64,000 bases of DNA from Pedobacter sp. R20-19 (GCF_000708265.2 NZ_JCKI01000007.1:1-64000); one strand, 5' to 3'; counted from the first letter of the stretch, positions 45,356-54,867 are shown. The notes: generated by a model not told the origin, from the sequence alone. Numbers and translations are program-made.

Positions 45356-48300
45356 ATGAGTATCTCTACTACGAGTATAAAAAGGCCTGTTCTAGCCATC
45401 GTAATGAACTTGTTGATCGTGCTTTTTGGCATCATCGGTTACACCTTTTTGGGCGTAAGGGAATATCCTTCCATTGACCCTACAGTGGTATCCGTTAGAA
45501 CCTCCTACCCTGGTGCCAATTCTGATATTATTGAATCGCAGATTACAGAGCCCTTAGAAAAATCAATCAACTCTATTGATGGCATCCGGAACATCTCTTC
45601 TTCCAGTAATCAAGGTACCAGTAACATCACTATTGAATTCAACCTGGACAAAAATATCGAAGAGGCGGCGAATGATGTTCGTGATAAGGTTTCGCAGGCA
45701 GGCAGAACGTTACCAAAAGATATTGATGGATTACCGGTGGTGAGCAAAGCAGATGCAAACTCCGATCCCATTTTATCCATGACCATTCAGAGTGATAAAA
45801 GAAACACACTGGAATTGAGTGACTTTGCTGAAAACGTGATTGCCGATCGGATTCAAACTATTCCAGGTGTAAGTAGTGTGCAGATTCAAGGTCAGCGGAA
45901 GTATGCCATGCGGATTTGGATGGATCCAAATAAATTAAGTGCGTACGGCCTTACCTCACAAGATATTGTAACAGCTCTTGATAATGAAAACGTAGAGTTG
46001 CCCTCTGGAAAAATTACAGGAGCCACTACGGAATTAACGGTTAAAACTTTAGGAAAATTAACCAACGAAACTCAGTTTAATAACCTGATTCTAAAATCAG
46101 ACAGTAACCAGGTGATCAAATTAAAAGATGTGGGCTATGCTGTTCTAGGTCCTGAAAACGAAGAAACTATTTTAAGGGAGTCAGGCAAGCCAATGGTTGC
46201 AGTGGCTATCATTCCGCAGCCAGGCGCCAATTACCTCGACATCAGTAATGAATTTTATAAACGTTTTGATAAATTAAAGGCAGATATCCCGAAGGATATT
46301 AAGCTAAAAGTTGCGCTAGACAATACGCTTTTCATCAAGCGTTCGGTAACAGAAGTAGCCGAAACGATTGGTTTATCGCTCGTGCTGGTAATTCTGATTA
46401 TTTATCTGTTTTTCAGAGATTGGGCAATTGCTTTCAGGCCCCTTATTGATATCCCGGTATCGTTGGTTTTTACTTTTTTTATTATGTATGCCTTTGGCTT
46501 TTCAATCAATGTTTTGAGTTTACTGGCTATTGTACTGGCCACCGGGCTGGTGGTAGATGATGGTATTGTAGTGACTGAAAACATTTTTAAGAAAGTTGAA
46601 GAAGGCATGTCGCCTTTTGAAGCAGCAATTAAAGGCTCAAATGAAATTTTCTTTGCTGTAATTTCTATTTCCATTACATTGGCAGCCGTTTTTTTACCTG
46701 TTATTTTTTTGCAGGGCTTTGTTGGGCGATTGTTCAGGGAGTTTGGTGTAGTAATTGGCGCAGCTGTTTTAATTTCAGCATTCGTATCGCTTACCCTTAC
46801 CCCAATGTTAAATGCTTATTTAATGAAACCGGGTGGACATAAGCCTTCGAGATTTTACAACTGGACAGAGCCTTATTTTGTTAAGTTAAATGATTCTTAT
46901 GCATCTAATCTGAATAAATTTTTAGATCGCCGCTGGCTTTCTATTCCCATCATTGTGGTTTGTATGGGCCTGATATTTCTATTCTGGAAATTACTACCCA
47001 AAGAAACAGCTCCTTATGATGATAGAAGTGCCATTAACATCAGTGCAACTACTCCTGAAGGTGCCTCATTTGCTTACACAGATCAATTTATCCTGAAATT
47101 AAATCAACTGGTGATTGATTCTGTTCCAGAGAAGAACGTGAACATTACCATTACTTCTCCTGGTTTTGGAGGCTCTGGTTCTGTAAACTCAGGTTTTGTA
47201 AGAATGGGATTGGTTAATCCGGAAGACCGGGAACGATCGCAGAAAGACATCGCTGATATGCTGACCCGAATTACCAAAAAATACAGCGAAGGAAAAACAA
47301 TTGTTAATCAGCAACCTACCATTTCTGTAGGCCGTAGAGGTGGCTTACCCATCAGTTATATCATTCAGGCACAAAATTTCGAGAAACTGCGGGAGAAAAT
47401 CCCTTTGTTTATGGATGCAGTGGCGAAAGACCCAACCTTTACCGTTTCTGATGTTAACCTAAAATTTAATAAGCCTGAGATTAACCTTACCATTGATAGA
47501 GATAAGGCAAAAAATCTTGGGGTTTCCATCTCCGCCATTGCGCAAACCTTAAACTTAGGTTTAAGCGGACAACGCTTTTCGTACTTTTTTATGAACGGCA
47601 AGCAATACCAGGTAATTGGTCAGTTTGATCGTGGCGACCGTAAAGATCCATTAGATTTAAGTTCGGTTTATGTACGTAGTGATAAAGGTGAATTGGTTCA
47701 GCTGGATAATCTGGTAACGGCAAAAGAAGAAAGTAGTCCGCCGCAGTTATACCGCAACAACCGTTTTATTGCCGCTACGGTTTCTGCAGGCTTGGCACCA
47801 GGTAAAAGTATAGGTGAAGGAATTGATGCGATGGATGCCATTTCATCAAAAATTCTGGATGAAACTTTTTCAACGGATTTAAGTGGTGAATCCCGCGATT
47901 TTAAAGAAAGCTCTTCGAATACCTTTTTTGCTTTTGGCTTAGCTTTATTATTGGTTTACCTCATTCTTTCAGCACAGTTTGAAAGTTTCAAAGATCCGAT
48001 TATCATTATCTTAACCGTACCCATGGCTGTTGCAGGTGCATTTCTATCCCTGTGGTTATGCGGCCAAAGCTGGAATATTTTTAGTCAGATTGGAACCATT
48101 ATGTTAATTGGTCTGGTGACGAAAAACGGCATCCTGATTGTGGAATTTGCGAATCAGTTGAAAGAAAAAGGAATTCCTATTCCGGAAGCGATCCGTGAAG
48201 CATCTGTTTCGCGTTTACGCCCTATTTTAATGACGAGTTTAGCCATTGCTATTGGCGCCCTTCCTATTGCTTTGGCTTTAGGTGCGGCGGCGAAAAGTAG

Positions 48301-48466
48301 AATGAGTATGGGAACAGTAATTGTAGGTGGTACCATGTTTTCATTAGTCCTTACCCTGTTTGTTATTCCAGCCATCTATTCTTATTGGGCAAAACCTTAT
48401 AAACCAAATAAACAATTAAAAGATGCGCATCGCTTCGAAGAAGAAGCCTTAAACACAGCACATTAA
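45356..48466 (+). CDS. RND efflux pump, inner-membrane transporter (AcrB/HAE1-like)
   Basis: This is a proton-driven multidrug-type exporter of the hydrophobe/amphiphile efflux family. Its 1036 residues have the expected 12 helices and two large periplasmic loops. Characteristic segments are FGIIGYTFLGVREYPSIDP, the helix 4 region GLVVDDGIVVTENIFKKVEE with the paired aspartates used for proton relay, and LVTKNGILIVEFANQLKEKG in the second half. Substrates cannot be told from sequence. It starts 2 bp after the adaptor gene. Confidence 0.96.
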   Translation: MSISTTSIKRPVLAIVMNLLIVLFGIIGYTFLGVREYPSIDPTVVSVRTSYPGANSDIIESQITEPLEKSINSIDGIRNISSSSNQGTSNITIEFNLDKNIEEAANDVRDKVSQAGRTLPKDIDGLPVVSKADANSDPILSMTIQSDKRNTLELSDFAENVIADRIQTIPGVSSVQIQGQRKYAMRIWMDPNKLSAYGLTSQDIVTALDNENVELPSGKITGATTELTVKTLGKLTNETQFNNLILKSDSNQVIKLKDVGYAVLGPENEETILRESGKPMVAVAIIPQPGANYLDISNEFYKRFDKLKADIPKDIKLKVALDNTLFIKRSVTEVAETIGLSLVLVILIIYLFFRDWAIAFRPLIDIPVSLVFTFFIMYAFGFSINVLSLLAIVLATGLVVDDGIVVTENIFKKVEEGMSPFEAAIKGSNEIFFAVISISITLAAVFLPVIFLQGFVGRLFREFGVVIGAAVLISAFVSLTLTPMLNAYLMKPGGHKPSRFYNWTEPYFVKLNDSYASNLNKFLDRRWLSIPIIVVCMGLIFLFWKLLPKETAPYDDRSAINISATTPEGASFAYTDQFILKLNQLVIDSVPEKNVNITITSPGFGGSGSVNSGFVRMGLVNPEDRERSQKDIADMLTRITKKYSEGKTIVNQQPTISVGRRGGLPISYIIQAQNFEKLREKIPLFMDAVAKDPTFTVSDVNLKFNKPEINLTIDRDKAKNLGVSISAIAQTLNLGLSGQRFSYFFMNGKQYQVIGQFDRGDRKDPLDLSSVYVRSDKGELVQLDNLVTAKEESSPPQLYRNNRFIAATVSAGLAPGKSIGEGIDAMDAISSKILDETFSTDLSGESRDFKESSSNTFFAFGLALLLVYLILSAQFESFKDPIIIILTVPMAVAGAFLSLWLCGQSWNIFSQIGTIMLIGLVTKNGILIVEFANQLKEKGIPIPEAIREASVSRLRPILMTSLAIAIGALPIALALGAAAKSRMSMGTVIVGGTMFSLVLTLFVIPAIYSYWAKPYKPNKQLKDAHRFEEEALNTAH

Positions 48467-48467
48467 G

Positions 48468-49778
48468 ATGAGCATAAAGATCAAAACATTAATTATACTT
48501 TTAAGCCTGTCTATCTCCGGATTTGCACAGGAAAAACTTAGTTTGCAGGAAGCCATTACCGTTGCTTTACAAAACAATTATGATATCAAAATCAGCAAGA
48601 ATGATTTATCAATTGCACGCAACAATGCAAATATTGGTAATGCAGGTATGTTGCCAACTGTAGCCGGAACATATAGTAACGGTGGAAGCATTCAGAATAC
48701 CCGCCAAACCCCGGTTACTGGTGAAGACCGGGTAATTCGTGGTGCCAGAAGTACCAATAATGATTTAGGTGCAGATCTAAACTGGACCATTTTTGATGGT
48801 TTTACCATGTTTGCCAATTATGATCGTTTAAAAGAACTGCAAAAACAAGGCGAAATTACCGCCAGACTTAACGTTTTAACTACGGTTTCGGATGTGATTA
48901 CAGCCTATTATGATGTAGTAAGGCAGCAACAGTTAATGGTAGCCGCTGATAGTGCCATTGATGTTTCTGTTTTGCGCACCAATATTGCGAACACTAAACT
49001 GCAGCTCGGCCGTGGATCAAAACTTGATGTTTTAACGGCACAGGTAGATTATAATACAGATACCTCTAACTTTTTACAGATTAAAAATGCTTTGCAGGTA
49101 GCCAAGGTTCGTTTAAACCAGCTCATGGTTAGAGATATTAGCAGTCAATTTTCAGTAGTGAATGATATTGATGTTAACACCGGCATTCTATTTAGCAAAC
49201 AAGCTGAAATTGCGGCAAAGCAAAACCCCGAGTTACAAAATGCATTTATCAATCAAAAAATAGCATCCTTAAATCTGAAAGCCGTTCGCGGGGCAAGATA
49301 TCCAGTTGTGAGTTTAAACTCAGGCTATAGTCGAACAAACAGCACCAGTCCAACAGGTTTTAACCAAAAATTCGCGGCGAATGGATTTACTTACGGCGTA
49401 ACGGCAAGCCTCAATATTTTTAACGGATTTTTACAACGCCAAAATGAACGGAATGCAAAAATCAACATCGAAACTTCAAAACTCAACTTCGAAAAAACAA
49501 AGCTTGATGTTAATTCACAGTTATTAACGGCCTATCAAAACTACAGCACCTATTTAGATTTGATTAAGTTAGAGCAACGAAACGTAGATCTGGCTAAAGA
49601 AAATTTAGACATTACCCTGGCCAAATATCGTTTAGGAAGTATTGCCCCGCTCGAATTACGAGAGGCCCAACGCAATGCCATCGAAGCACAAAACCGATTT
49701 ATTGAAATGCAGTTTCAGGCCAAGTTAGCAGAAACTACACTAAAAGAAATTAGCGGAAATATTGATTTGTCGAATTAA
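48468..49778 (+). CDS. TolC-family outer-membrane efflux channel
   Basis: This is the third component of the tripartite pump. The 436-residue protein has a signal peptide (IILLSLSISGFAQ) and the two repeated alpha-hairpin units of the OEP family; LSLQEAITVALQNNYDIKIS opens repeat 1, and ITLAKYRLGSIAPLELREAQ marks the end of repeat 2. The start is 1 bp after the stop of the pump gene. No regulator gene adjoins the operon. Confidence 0.94.
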   Translation: MSIKIKTLIILLSLSISGFAQEKLSLQEAITVALQNNYDIKISKNDLSIARNNANIGNAGMLPTVAGTYSNGGSIQNTRQTPVTGEDRVIRGARSTNNDLGADLNWTIFDGFTMFANYDRLKELQKQGEITARLNVLTTVSDVITAYYDVVRQQQLMVAADSAIDVSVLRTNIANTKLQLGRGSKLDVLTAQVDYNTDTSNFLQIKNALQVAKVRLNQLMVRDISSQFSVVNDIDVNTGILFSKQAEIAAKQNPELQNAFINQKIASLNLKAVRGARYPVVSLNSGYSRTNSTSPTGFNQKFAANGFTYGVTASLNIFNGFLQRQNERNAKINIETSKLNFEKTKLDVNSQLLTAYQNYSTYLDLIKLEQRNVDLAKENLDITLAKYRLGSIAPLELREAQRNAIEAQNRFIEMQFQAKLAETTLKEISGNIDLSN

Positions 49779-50454
49779 TTTAAACTAACAAATTCAATGC
49801 AAAAATCATTTGCGATTGTTAATGTATGGAGTACAAGATTTTCAGTTTTTATTGTTAGTATTTCCACAAAATTATTCTTCAAATGATAATAGCATATATG
49901 CTAAATAATCAATCGCAAATCCGAAACCATAGTCTCTAATTCTTTATAACCTAAATTCCTTTATTAATTGATTTTAACACCCAGGTTGTGACCTTCTAAA
50001 ATAGGTGAATTACCTTTTTTTCGTCCTTTCCCTTTCAGGGGAAAGGTGCCGATAGGCGGATAGGGGTTTAAATAGTATAGTAAGACATATGATTAATCGA
50101 ACGCCCAGGTTATAGAAAGTAATTTAATTATTCTCCCTATATTTATGATATTAAATCCCGGACAGGCAAATTCCATGAGCGTGTTAAATCGTGGAAACTT
50201 CTTTACCCCGCCTTCACCCCACCTTTACTCCACTTCAAGTCCACCTTCTAGCCACACTTACCTTGTACTTAACTTTAGTTTACCTGTTGATTGAAGCGAT
50301 GATAACTGGTTAATATCCGCTATCCAGTAATGAGGTAATCACTAAGAACCCTCCAATTTATTCTCGGCACATCCGTATCAAACCATCTTTTATCATGGGT
50401 TCCACCCATAACAGAAAAACCAGAGAAAATTTTCCATTTTTGGATCTTCCACCA
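49779..50454. other. Repeat-rich intergenic region without intact genes
   Basis: I find no convincing gene. Near 50026-50048 CCTTTCCC and GGGGAAAGG form a hairpin followed by TGCCGATAGGCGGATAGGGG, which looks like a REP-type palindromic repeat. ACACCCAGGTTGTGACC (49979) and ACGCCCAGGTTATAG (50101) are partial direct repeats. A CT-rich stretch, CCCGCCTTCACCCC and variants, lies at about 50205-50265. From 50340 to 50454 the minus strand keeps an open frame (SGFSVMGGTHDKRWFDTDVP) that I cannot assign. Confidence 0.5.
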
Positions 50455-50919
50455 GGCATTCACAAAATGAAGCTTAAAGCCGTAAAACCATTCTATTGTA
50501 GATTTTCCAAATCGGCAATACCCTTAAATATGCTATTTGCCTTGACACCTTTGTTCTTATAAACCCCTATCGGTATGGAGCCTAAAAAGAATACCCATAC
50601 AAGAGCCTGAAAAACAAGCTTTAAGAAATATAGTTAAAGGCAAAATTACGCTTCGGCTAAGTGCTATGAATTGGTTATAATATACAGTTTTGAGAAAATC
50701 ATCTCGCAGATGCCACTGTACGTAGAAGATATAGTAATACTTAAAACATTTAAAACCGCTGATTTGAAACAAAAGCAAGATACTCATCACTTCGCTATAG
50801 GGCATCGTAGGTCTACGTCGAAAAGGCTTCCCTGAAATGAAGTTTTTATTGTTTTTATCAAAGTTCTTGCAAAATTTGTCAACTTTATTGAATGTAATCA
50901 TACATCTATTTACCAGCAT
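50455..50919 (-). pseudogene. IS982-family transposase remnant
   Basis: The 120-residue frame from 50919 matches the N-terminal half of IS982-type transposases: NKVDKFCKNFDK, MPYSEVMSILLLFQISGFKC, and ILPLTIFLKACFSGSCMGI. It then stops. Other frames continue the family pattern with IPIGVYKNKGVKA, IFKGIA and GKSTIEWFYGFKLHF up to about 50455, so at least two frameshifts are present and the C-terminal catalytic part is lost. No clear terminal inverted repeats remain. Confidence 0.75.
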
Positions 50920-51037
50920 GGATTATAATTTTTAATTGACTTAATTACAGAACTCAGGTAACAGAAAAAACTATTACTACTTAAAGTTGTGTATTTGTAT
51001 AATTTATTTTTAAATTTAATAACCAAATATACTTATC

Positions 51038-51844
51038 ATGACTACTGATTTAGTGCATGCTATCAGAGCCAACCTGGCCATACTACAAAACCAGCCTTTA
51101 TCTGGCGGTATTGTAGCCAAAAATCTTCATATTAGTGATAATGGAAGTGGCGAATTAACTTTATATGGAGATTTTATCATCACCCTGAAAGTGTTAGACC
51201 TTACTACAAATGGCGCACCTAACTTAAACAGCTTAATGACTTTTACCCAACAGGTGATTACAACAAAATTAAGGGGTGGGGGTTATAAAAATGGAGTAAT
51301 TATACATAAATATAATTCTGCTAGAAAAATTTTCGATAAAACTAAAACCTGGACCTATTCTATCCGCTATAATTTTAATTTCGCGGTAAACGTTATACAG
51401 ATCAATATGCTAACTCAGATTAAGGGCAATGATTTTGTATTAGCCGTTGTAGATAGCATTGGCCATCAATTTACGGATAAATATGGCAGAAGGCAAAGTT
51501 CAGGGGGGCTTACTCAGGGTGAGGGGGGACCAGCAACAGTTAGTTATAATAGTTGGCAAAAAAATAAATACATAGGTGTACATGAGTTTTTTCATACCCT
51601 AAGTTTAGATGATATTGAAGATTCAGATAAAAAAAGCAGATTAATGTATCACTTAGCCGATAATTCCGGTCAAACAATATCGGACACAGAAAGAGGAGAT
51701 ATGATGAAATTTATTATGGTCAATATTAATGACATAACAAAAATTAACAGCACAAATATTAACCTCAATACATTAAGCAGATTAAGGACATTCTTAAATA
51801 ATCCAACAAATGGTTTCAAATTTAATAAAACTAAGTTTAGGTAG
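51038..51844 (+). CDS. Zinc-metallopeptidase-like protein, unknown family
   Basis: This 268-residue protein has HEFFHTLSLDD at about residues 182-192, an HExxH zinc motif extended in the metzincin manner (HExxHxLxxxD rather than the usual HExxHxxGxxH/D), followed by a methionine in SRLMYHLAD that could form the Met turn. The N-terminal 170 residues are beta-rich and unfamiliar. There is no signal peptide. The last 15 codons are the same DNA as the 5' end of the lipoprotein genes that follow, and the reading frames overlap by 35 bp, so the C-terminus was probably acquired when the lipoprotein array formed. Enzymatic activity is inference. Confidence 0.6.
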   Translation: MTTDLVHAIRANLAILQNQPLSGGIVAKNLHISDNGSGELTLYGDFIITLKVLDLTTNGAPNLNSLMTFTQQVITTKLRGGGYKNGVIIHKYNSARKIFDKTKTWTYSIRYNFNFAVNVIQINMLTQIKGNDFVLAVVDSIGHQFTDKYGRRQSSGGLTQGEGGPATVSYNSWQKNKYIGVHEFFHTLSLDDIEDSDKKSRLMYHLADNSGQTISDTERGDMMKFIMVNINDITKINSTNINLNTLSRLRTFLNNPTNGFKFNKTKFR

Positions 51845-52214
51845 TTTGCTTTCCATATTGCTATTCGCATGTCAAAATGTGAAAGAAAATATAGTTAAAA
51901 ACTCGATAGATACCTGTAGGTTTTCAAGGTATGATGTTGGTCAACTTATATCTAATTTTGGCTGTAAAAATTGCCATATCGCCTCGATTGAAGAAAGAAT
52001 TGATAGTAAGGGTTCGATTACATTTAGAGGCTTAGCTGCTTTAGATAGCCTAAAGCTAATTGATTATACATTTACTAAAAAACATAAAGGGTGGTACAGT
52101 AAAAATGGAGACCTTAAAGCGGCAAGGATGGACACGCTCAGCGATTGTGAAATAAGAAATATAATCCGTTACATTAAAGATGCAGGTAGAGATATACCAA
52201 TGCCCAGCCAATAA
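51810..52214 (+). CDS. Single-CxxCH lipoprotein 1 of 5 (putative monohaem cytochrome)
   Basis: The 134-residue protein has a lipoprotein signal (LGSLLSILLFACQN) and a haem c-binding motif CKNCH near residue 52, followed about 60 residues later by ARMDTLSDCEIRNIIRYIKD. The latter looks like the distal-methionine loop and last helix of small c-type cytochromes. It is the first of five tandem paralogues ending in a PMPSQ-like tail. The start overlaps the metallopeptidase-like gene and the stop shares one base with the next ATG. Haem attachment is inferred from the motif only. Confidence 0.7.
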   Translation: MVSNLIKLSLGSLLSILLFACQNVKENIVKNSIDTCRFSRYDVGQLISNFGCKNCHIASIEERIDSKGSITFRGLAALDSLKLIDYTFTKKHKGWYSKNGDLKAARMDTLSDCEIRNIIRYIKDAGRDIPMPSQ

Positions 52215-52627
52215 TGCCAATAGTTTCAAATTTAATAAAGCTAAGTTTAGGTAGTCTTTTGGTTTTTCTAATATTCGCATGTACAAATGAGACTAAAAGT
52301 ATTAAACAGGTAAGTACAGAAATAATGGATACCTGTAAATATTATAAATCTGATGCCCGTAAAGTCGTATCCAGTTTGAGTTGTTATACTTGCCATGTTA
52401 AAGCTGAGGTAAGGGTAAATAATATGCCAACATTCAGTGAAATCTCTTCGATGGACAGTTTAAAAATAATAAACTTTGCATTTATCAAAAAACATAACGG
52501 TTGGTTTAGTAATACAGGAGTATATAAAAGTGCTAGAATGGATACATTAAATGATTGTGAAATAAAAAGTGTGATCCGTTATATCAAAGATTATAATCGG
52601 GATACACCACCTATGTCTAGCCAATAA
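52214..52627 (+). CDS. Single-CxxCH lipoprotein 2 of 5
   Basis: This 137-residue paralogue has the lipobox region LLVFLIFACTN, the haem motif CYTCH and the terminal segment ARMDTLNDCEIKSVIRYIKD. Its tail (YNRDTPPMSSQ) is shared with copy 4 rather than with copies 1, 3 and 5. The first 13 codons are nearly identical to those of the other copies although the rest has diverged. TAATG joins it to copy 1. Confidence 0.7.
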   Translation: MPIVSNLIKLSLGSLLVFLIFACTNETKSIKQVSTEIMDTCKYYKSDARKVVSSLSCYTCHVKAEVRVNNMPTFSEISSMDSLKIINFAFIKKHNGWFSNTGVYKSARMDTLNDCEIKSVIRYIKDYNRDTPPMSSQ

Positions 52628-52632
52628 CAATT

Positions 52633-53046
52633 ATGGCATCAAATTTAACAAAGCTAAGTTTAGGTAGTTTATCAATCTTTTTATTTTTAAGTTGCCAAAA
52701 TGCAACCGAATATAAAAATAGTGTAGGTAATAAAACTTCAGATACCTGTAGATATTACAGGTATGATGCAGGCCAAATTATTTCCAACCTTGGATGTAAA
52801 AATTGTCATGTTTCGTTTAATGTAGATAAAATTGATGTTTATGGCATAACAACATGGAGAGGCTTGGCAGCTATGGATAGCCTAAAGCTAATTGATTATG
52901 CATTTACTAAAAAACATAAAGGTTGGTGTAGCAAAAATGGAGATTTTAAAACAGCAAAGATGGATACTTTAAGTGATTGCGAAATAAGAAGTGTGATTCG
53001 ATATATTAAAGACTTTGGTAGAGATATACCAATGCCCAGCCAATGA
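52633..53046 (+). CDS. Single-CxxCH lipoprotein 3 of 5
   Basis: This 137-residue paralogue has the lipobox in SIFLFLSCQN, the haem motif CKNCH and KMDTLSDCEIRSVIRYIKD. Together with the GLAAMDSLKLIDYAFTKKHK segment and the FGRDIPMPSQ tail this makes it closest to copy 1. The stop overlaps the start of copy 4 by four bases. Confidence 0.7.
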   Translation: MASNLTKLSLGSLSIFLFLSCQNATEYKNSVGNKTSDTCRYYRYDAGQIISNLGCKNCHVSFNVDKIDVYGITTWRGLAAMDSLKLIDYAFTKKHKGWCSKNGDFKTAKMDTLSDCEIRSVIRYIKDFGRDIPMPSQ

Positions 53047-53468
53047 TGCCAATTGTTTTAAATACAATAAAGCTAAGTTTAGGTAGTTTGTTTTTTGCAA
53101 TATTTTTTTCATGCGTAAATAAGCCTAAAAGCATAGAAAACATTGCTATTAATCAAAATCGTTTAGATACATGTATTTATGATAAGCATATAGGACGTCA
53201 AATAATGTCTGGCTTGGGCTGTGATAATTGTCATACTAAATTAGGATCGAATAGATATAAAGATATTCCAACTTTTGATGATATTTCTATTTTAGATAGT
53301 CTGAAGATATTAGAATTTTCTTTCATAAAAAGACATAATGGTTGGTATAATAAAAATGGGGATCTTAAATCGGCAAGGATGGATACTTTAAGTGATTGCG
53401 AAATAAAAAGCGTGATCCGTTATATCAAAGATTATAATCGTGATACACCACCTATGCCTAGCCAATAA
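53043..53468 (+). CDS. Single-CxxCH lipoprotein 4 of 5
   Basis: This 141-residue paralogue has the lipobox in FAIFFSCVN, the haem motif CDNCH and ARMDTLSDCEIKSVIRYIKD. The tail YNRDTPPMPSQ groups it with copy 2. Its middle region (IPTFDDISILDSLKILEFSF) matches copy 2's MPTFSEISSMDSLKIINFAF. It shares one base with the start of copy 5. Confidence 0.7.
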   Translation: MMPIVLNTIKLSLGSLFFAIFFSCVNKPKSIENIAINQNRLDTCIYDKHIGRQIMSGLGCDNCHTKLGSNRYKDIPTFDDISILDSLKILEFSFIKRHNGWYNKNGDLKSARMDTLSDCEIKSVIRYIKDYNRDTPPMPSQ

Positions 53469-53884
53469 TGCCAATGGTTTCAAATTTAATAAAACTAAGT
53501 TTAGGTAGTTTGGTGTGCTTCTTTATAATGGCATGCATATCTAAACCTCAAAACACGGCAGGCTCGCAAACAATAATGATAGATACCTGTAAATATTATA
53601 AATATAATTCACATCAGGTTATATCAAATCTTGGTTGCTATAATTGCCATGTGAGAGCGGGCGATAGGTGGTATGACATGCCAACTTTTAGTGAATTATC
53701 CCAAATGGATAGCCTAATGCTAATTGATTACGCTTTTACTAAAAAGCATAAAGGTTTGTATAGTAAAACAGGAACATTTAAAGCTTCCCGAATGGACACC
53801 TTAAGTGATTGTGAAATAAAAAGTGTGATACGTTACATTAAAGACTTTGGCAGAGATATCCCGATGGCTGCCCATAAATATTAA
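53468..53884 (+). CDS. Single-CxxCH lipoprotein 5 of 5
   Basis: This last paralogue, 138 residues, has the lipobox in CFFIMACIS, the haem motif CYNCH and SRMDTLSDCEIKSVIRYIKD. Its middle region mixes features of the two types (MPTFSELSQMDSL as in copy 2, LIDYAFTKKHKG as in copies 1 and 3), which suggests gene conversion. The tail ends MAAHKY, unlike the others. Its first 40 bp are identical to those of copy 1. I see no terminator directly after it. Confidence 0.7.
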   Translation: MPMVSNLIKLSLGSLVCFFIMACISKPQNTAGSQTIMIDTCKYYKYNSHQVISNLGCYNCHVRAGDRWYDMPTFSELSQMDSLMLIDYAFTKKHKGLYSKTGTFKASRMDTLSDCEIKSVIRYIKDFGRDIPMAAHKY

Positions 53885-54003
53885 AGTTTATCAGTATAAC
53901 GATCAAATAATATTGGGCAAACCTATATTAATTCAACTCTATTTACAAGTAACGAAATTATTGCAAGTATAATATTCTCTAATTAATATTTATATTTATT
54001 GCC

Positions 54004-54867
54004 ATGATACTTGTTGCAGATAGTGGCTCATCAAAAACCGATTGGATGGGTTATCTTAATGGCGAAACCATAAGATTTAATACCACTGGAATAAACCCCT
54101 ATTTTTTAAGTGAGCAGGACATTTCGAAGTTAATTTCGAAAAATGAAACGGTAATACAATATGCCGATCAGGTAAAGGAAATTTACTTTTTTGGCGCTGG
54201 TTGCTCCTCTCCAGATAAGCATGAAGTAGTTTCTAACGGATTATCTGAAGTTTTTCAAAACGCTTTCATTTCTGTAGATCACGATTTGCTGGGCTCGGTA
54301 TATGCTACATGTGGCAATGCCGAAGGCCTAAATTGCATTTTAGGAACAGGATCTAACATTTGTTATTTTGATGGCAAAAAAATCCACGATGGTCATCATG
54401 GCCTGGGTTACGTTTTAGGTGATGAAGGTTCTGGTACTTTCTTCGGCAAAAAGGTATTATTGGCTTATTTATACAATAAAATGCCTACAAGCCTGGCTGC
54501 AGAATTTAAGAAAGCTTTCCCTGCAGATAAGGAGCAAATTATCACCAATGTTTACCAGAAACCCTTCCCTAACATTTATCTGGCCGGTTTTAGTCGTTTT
54601 ATGGCCAACCATCGCGACCATCCCTTTATTCAGGACATATTAAGAACCGGATTTCAGGAGTTTGTAGACTCTAACGTTAGAGATTATCCAAAATACAAAG
54701 ATGTTCCATGCCATTTTGTAGGTTCCATTGCTTATTATTACCAGGAAACCCTCATTGAAGTATTAGAGAAGAACGGAATTGAGGTAGGAAAAATATTACA
54801 GAAACCCATCGAGGAACTCTTCAATTTTATTCTTCAGAAAGAAGGAATTGTTCAACAAGCCAGTTAA
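54004..54867 (+). CDS. BadF/BadG/BcrA/BcrD ATPase family protein, N-acetylglucosamine-kinase-like
   Basis: The 287-residue protein has the ASKHA sugar-kinase fold, with phosphate motif 1 in LVADSGSSKTDWMG, the second in ILGTGSNICYFDGK, and YVLGDEGSGTFFGKKVL. Bacteroidota members of this branch are usually annotated as N-acetylglucosamine kinases acting in peptidoglycan or chitin sugar recycling; the substrate here is inferred. It stands alone, with 114 bp to the receiver-domain gene downstream. Confidence 0.85.
   Translation: MILVADSGSSKTDWMGYLNGETIRFNTTGINPYFLSEQDISKLISKNETVIQYADQVKEIYFFGAGCSSPDKHEVVSNGLSEVFQNAFISVDHDLLGSVYATCGNAEGLNCILGTGSNICYFDGKKIHDGHHGLGYVLGDEGSGTFFGKKVLLAYLYNKMPTSLAAEFKKAFPADKEQIITNVYQKPFPNIYLAGFSRFMANHRDHPFIQDILRTGFQEFVDSNVRDYPKYKDVPCHFVGSIAYYYQETLIEVLEKNGIEVGKILQKPIEELFNFILQKEGIVQQAS

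Noticed and set aside
50340..50454. Gene fragment reading SGFSVMGGTHDKRWFDTDVP
   Set aside because: The frame is short, has no start, and I could not assign it to a family, so it is only mentioned with the intergenic region.
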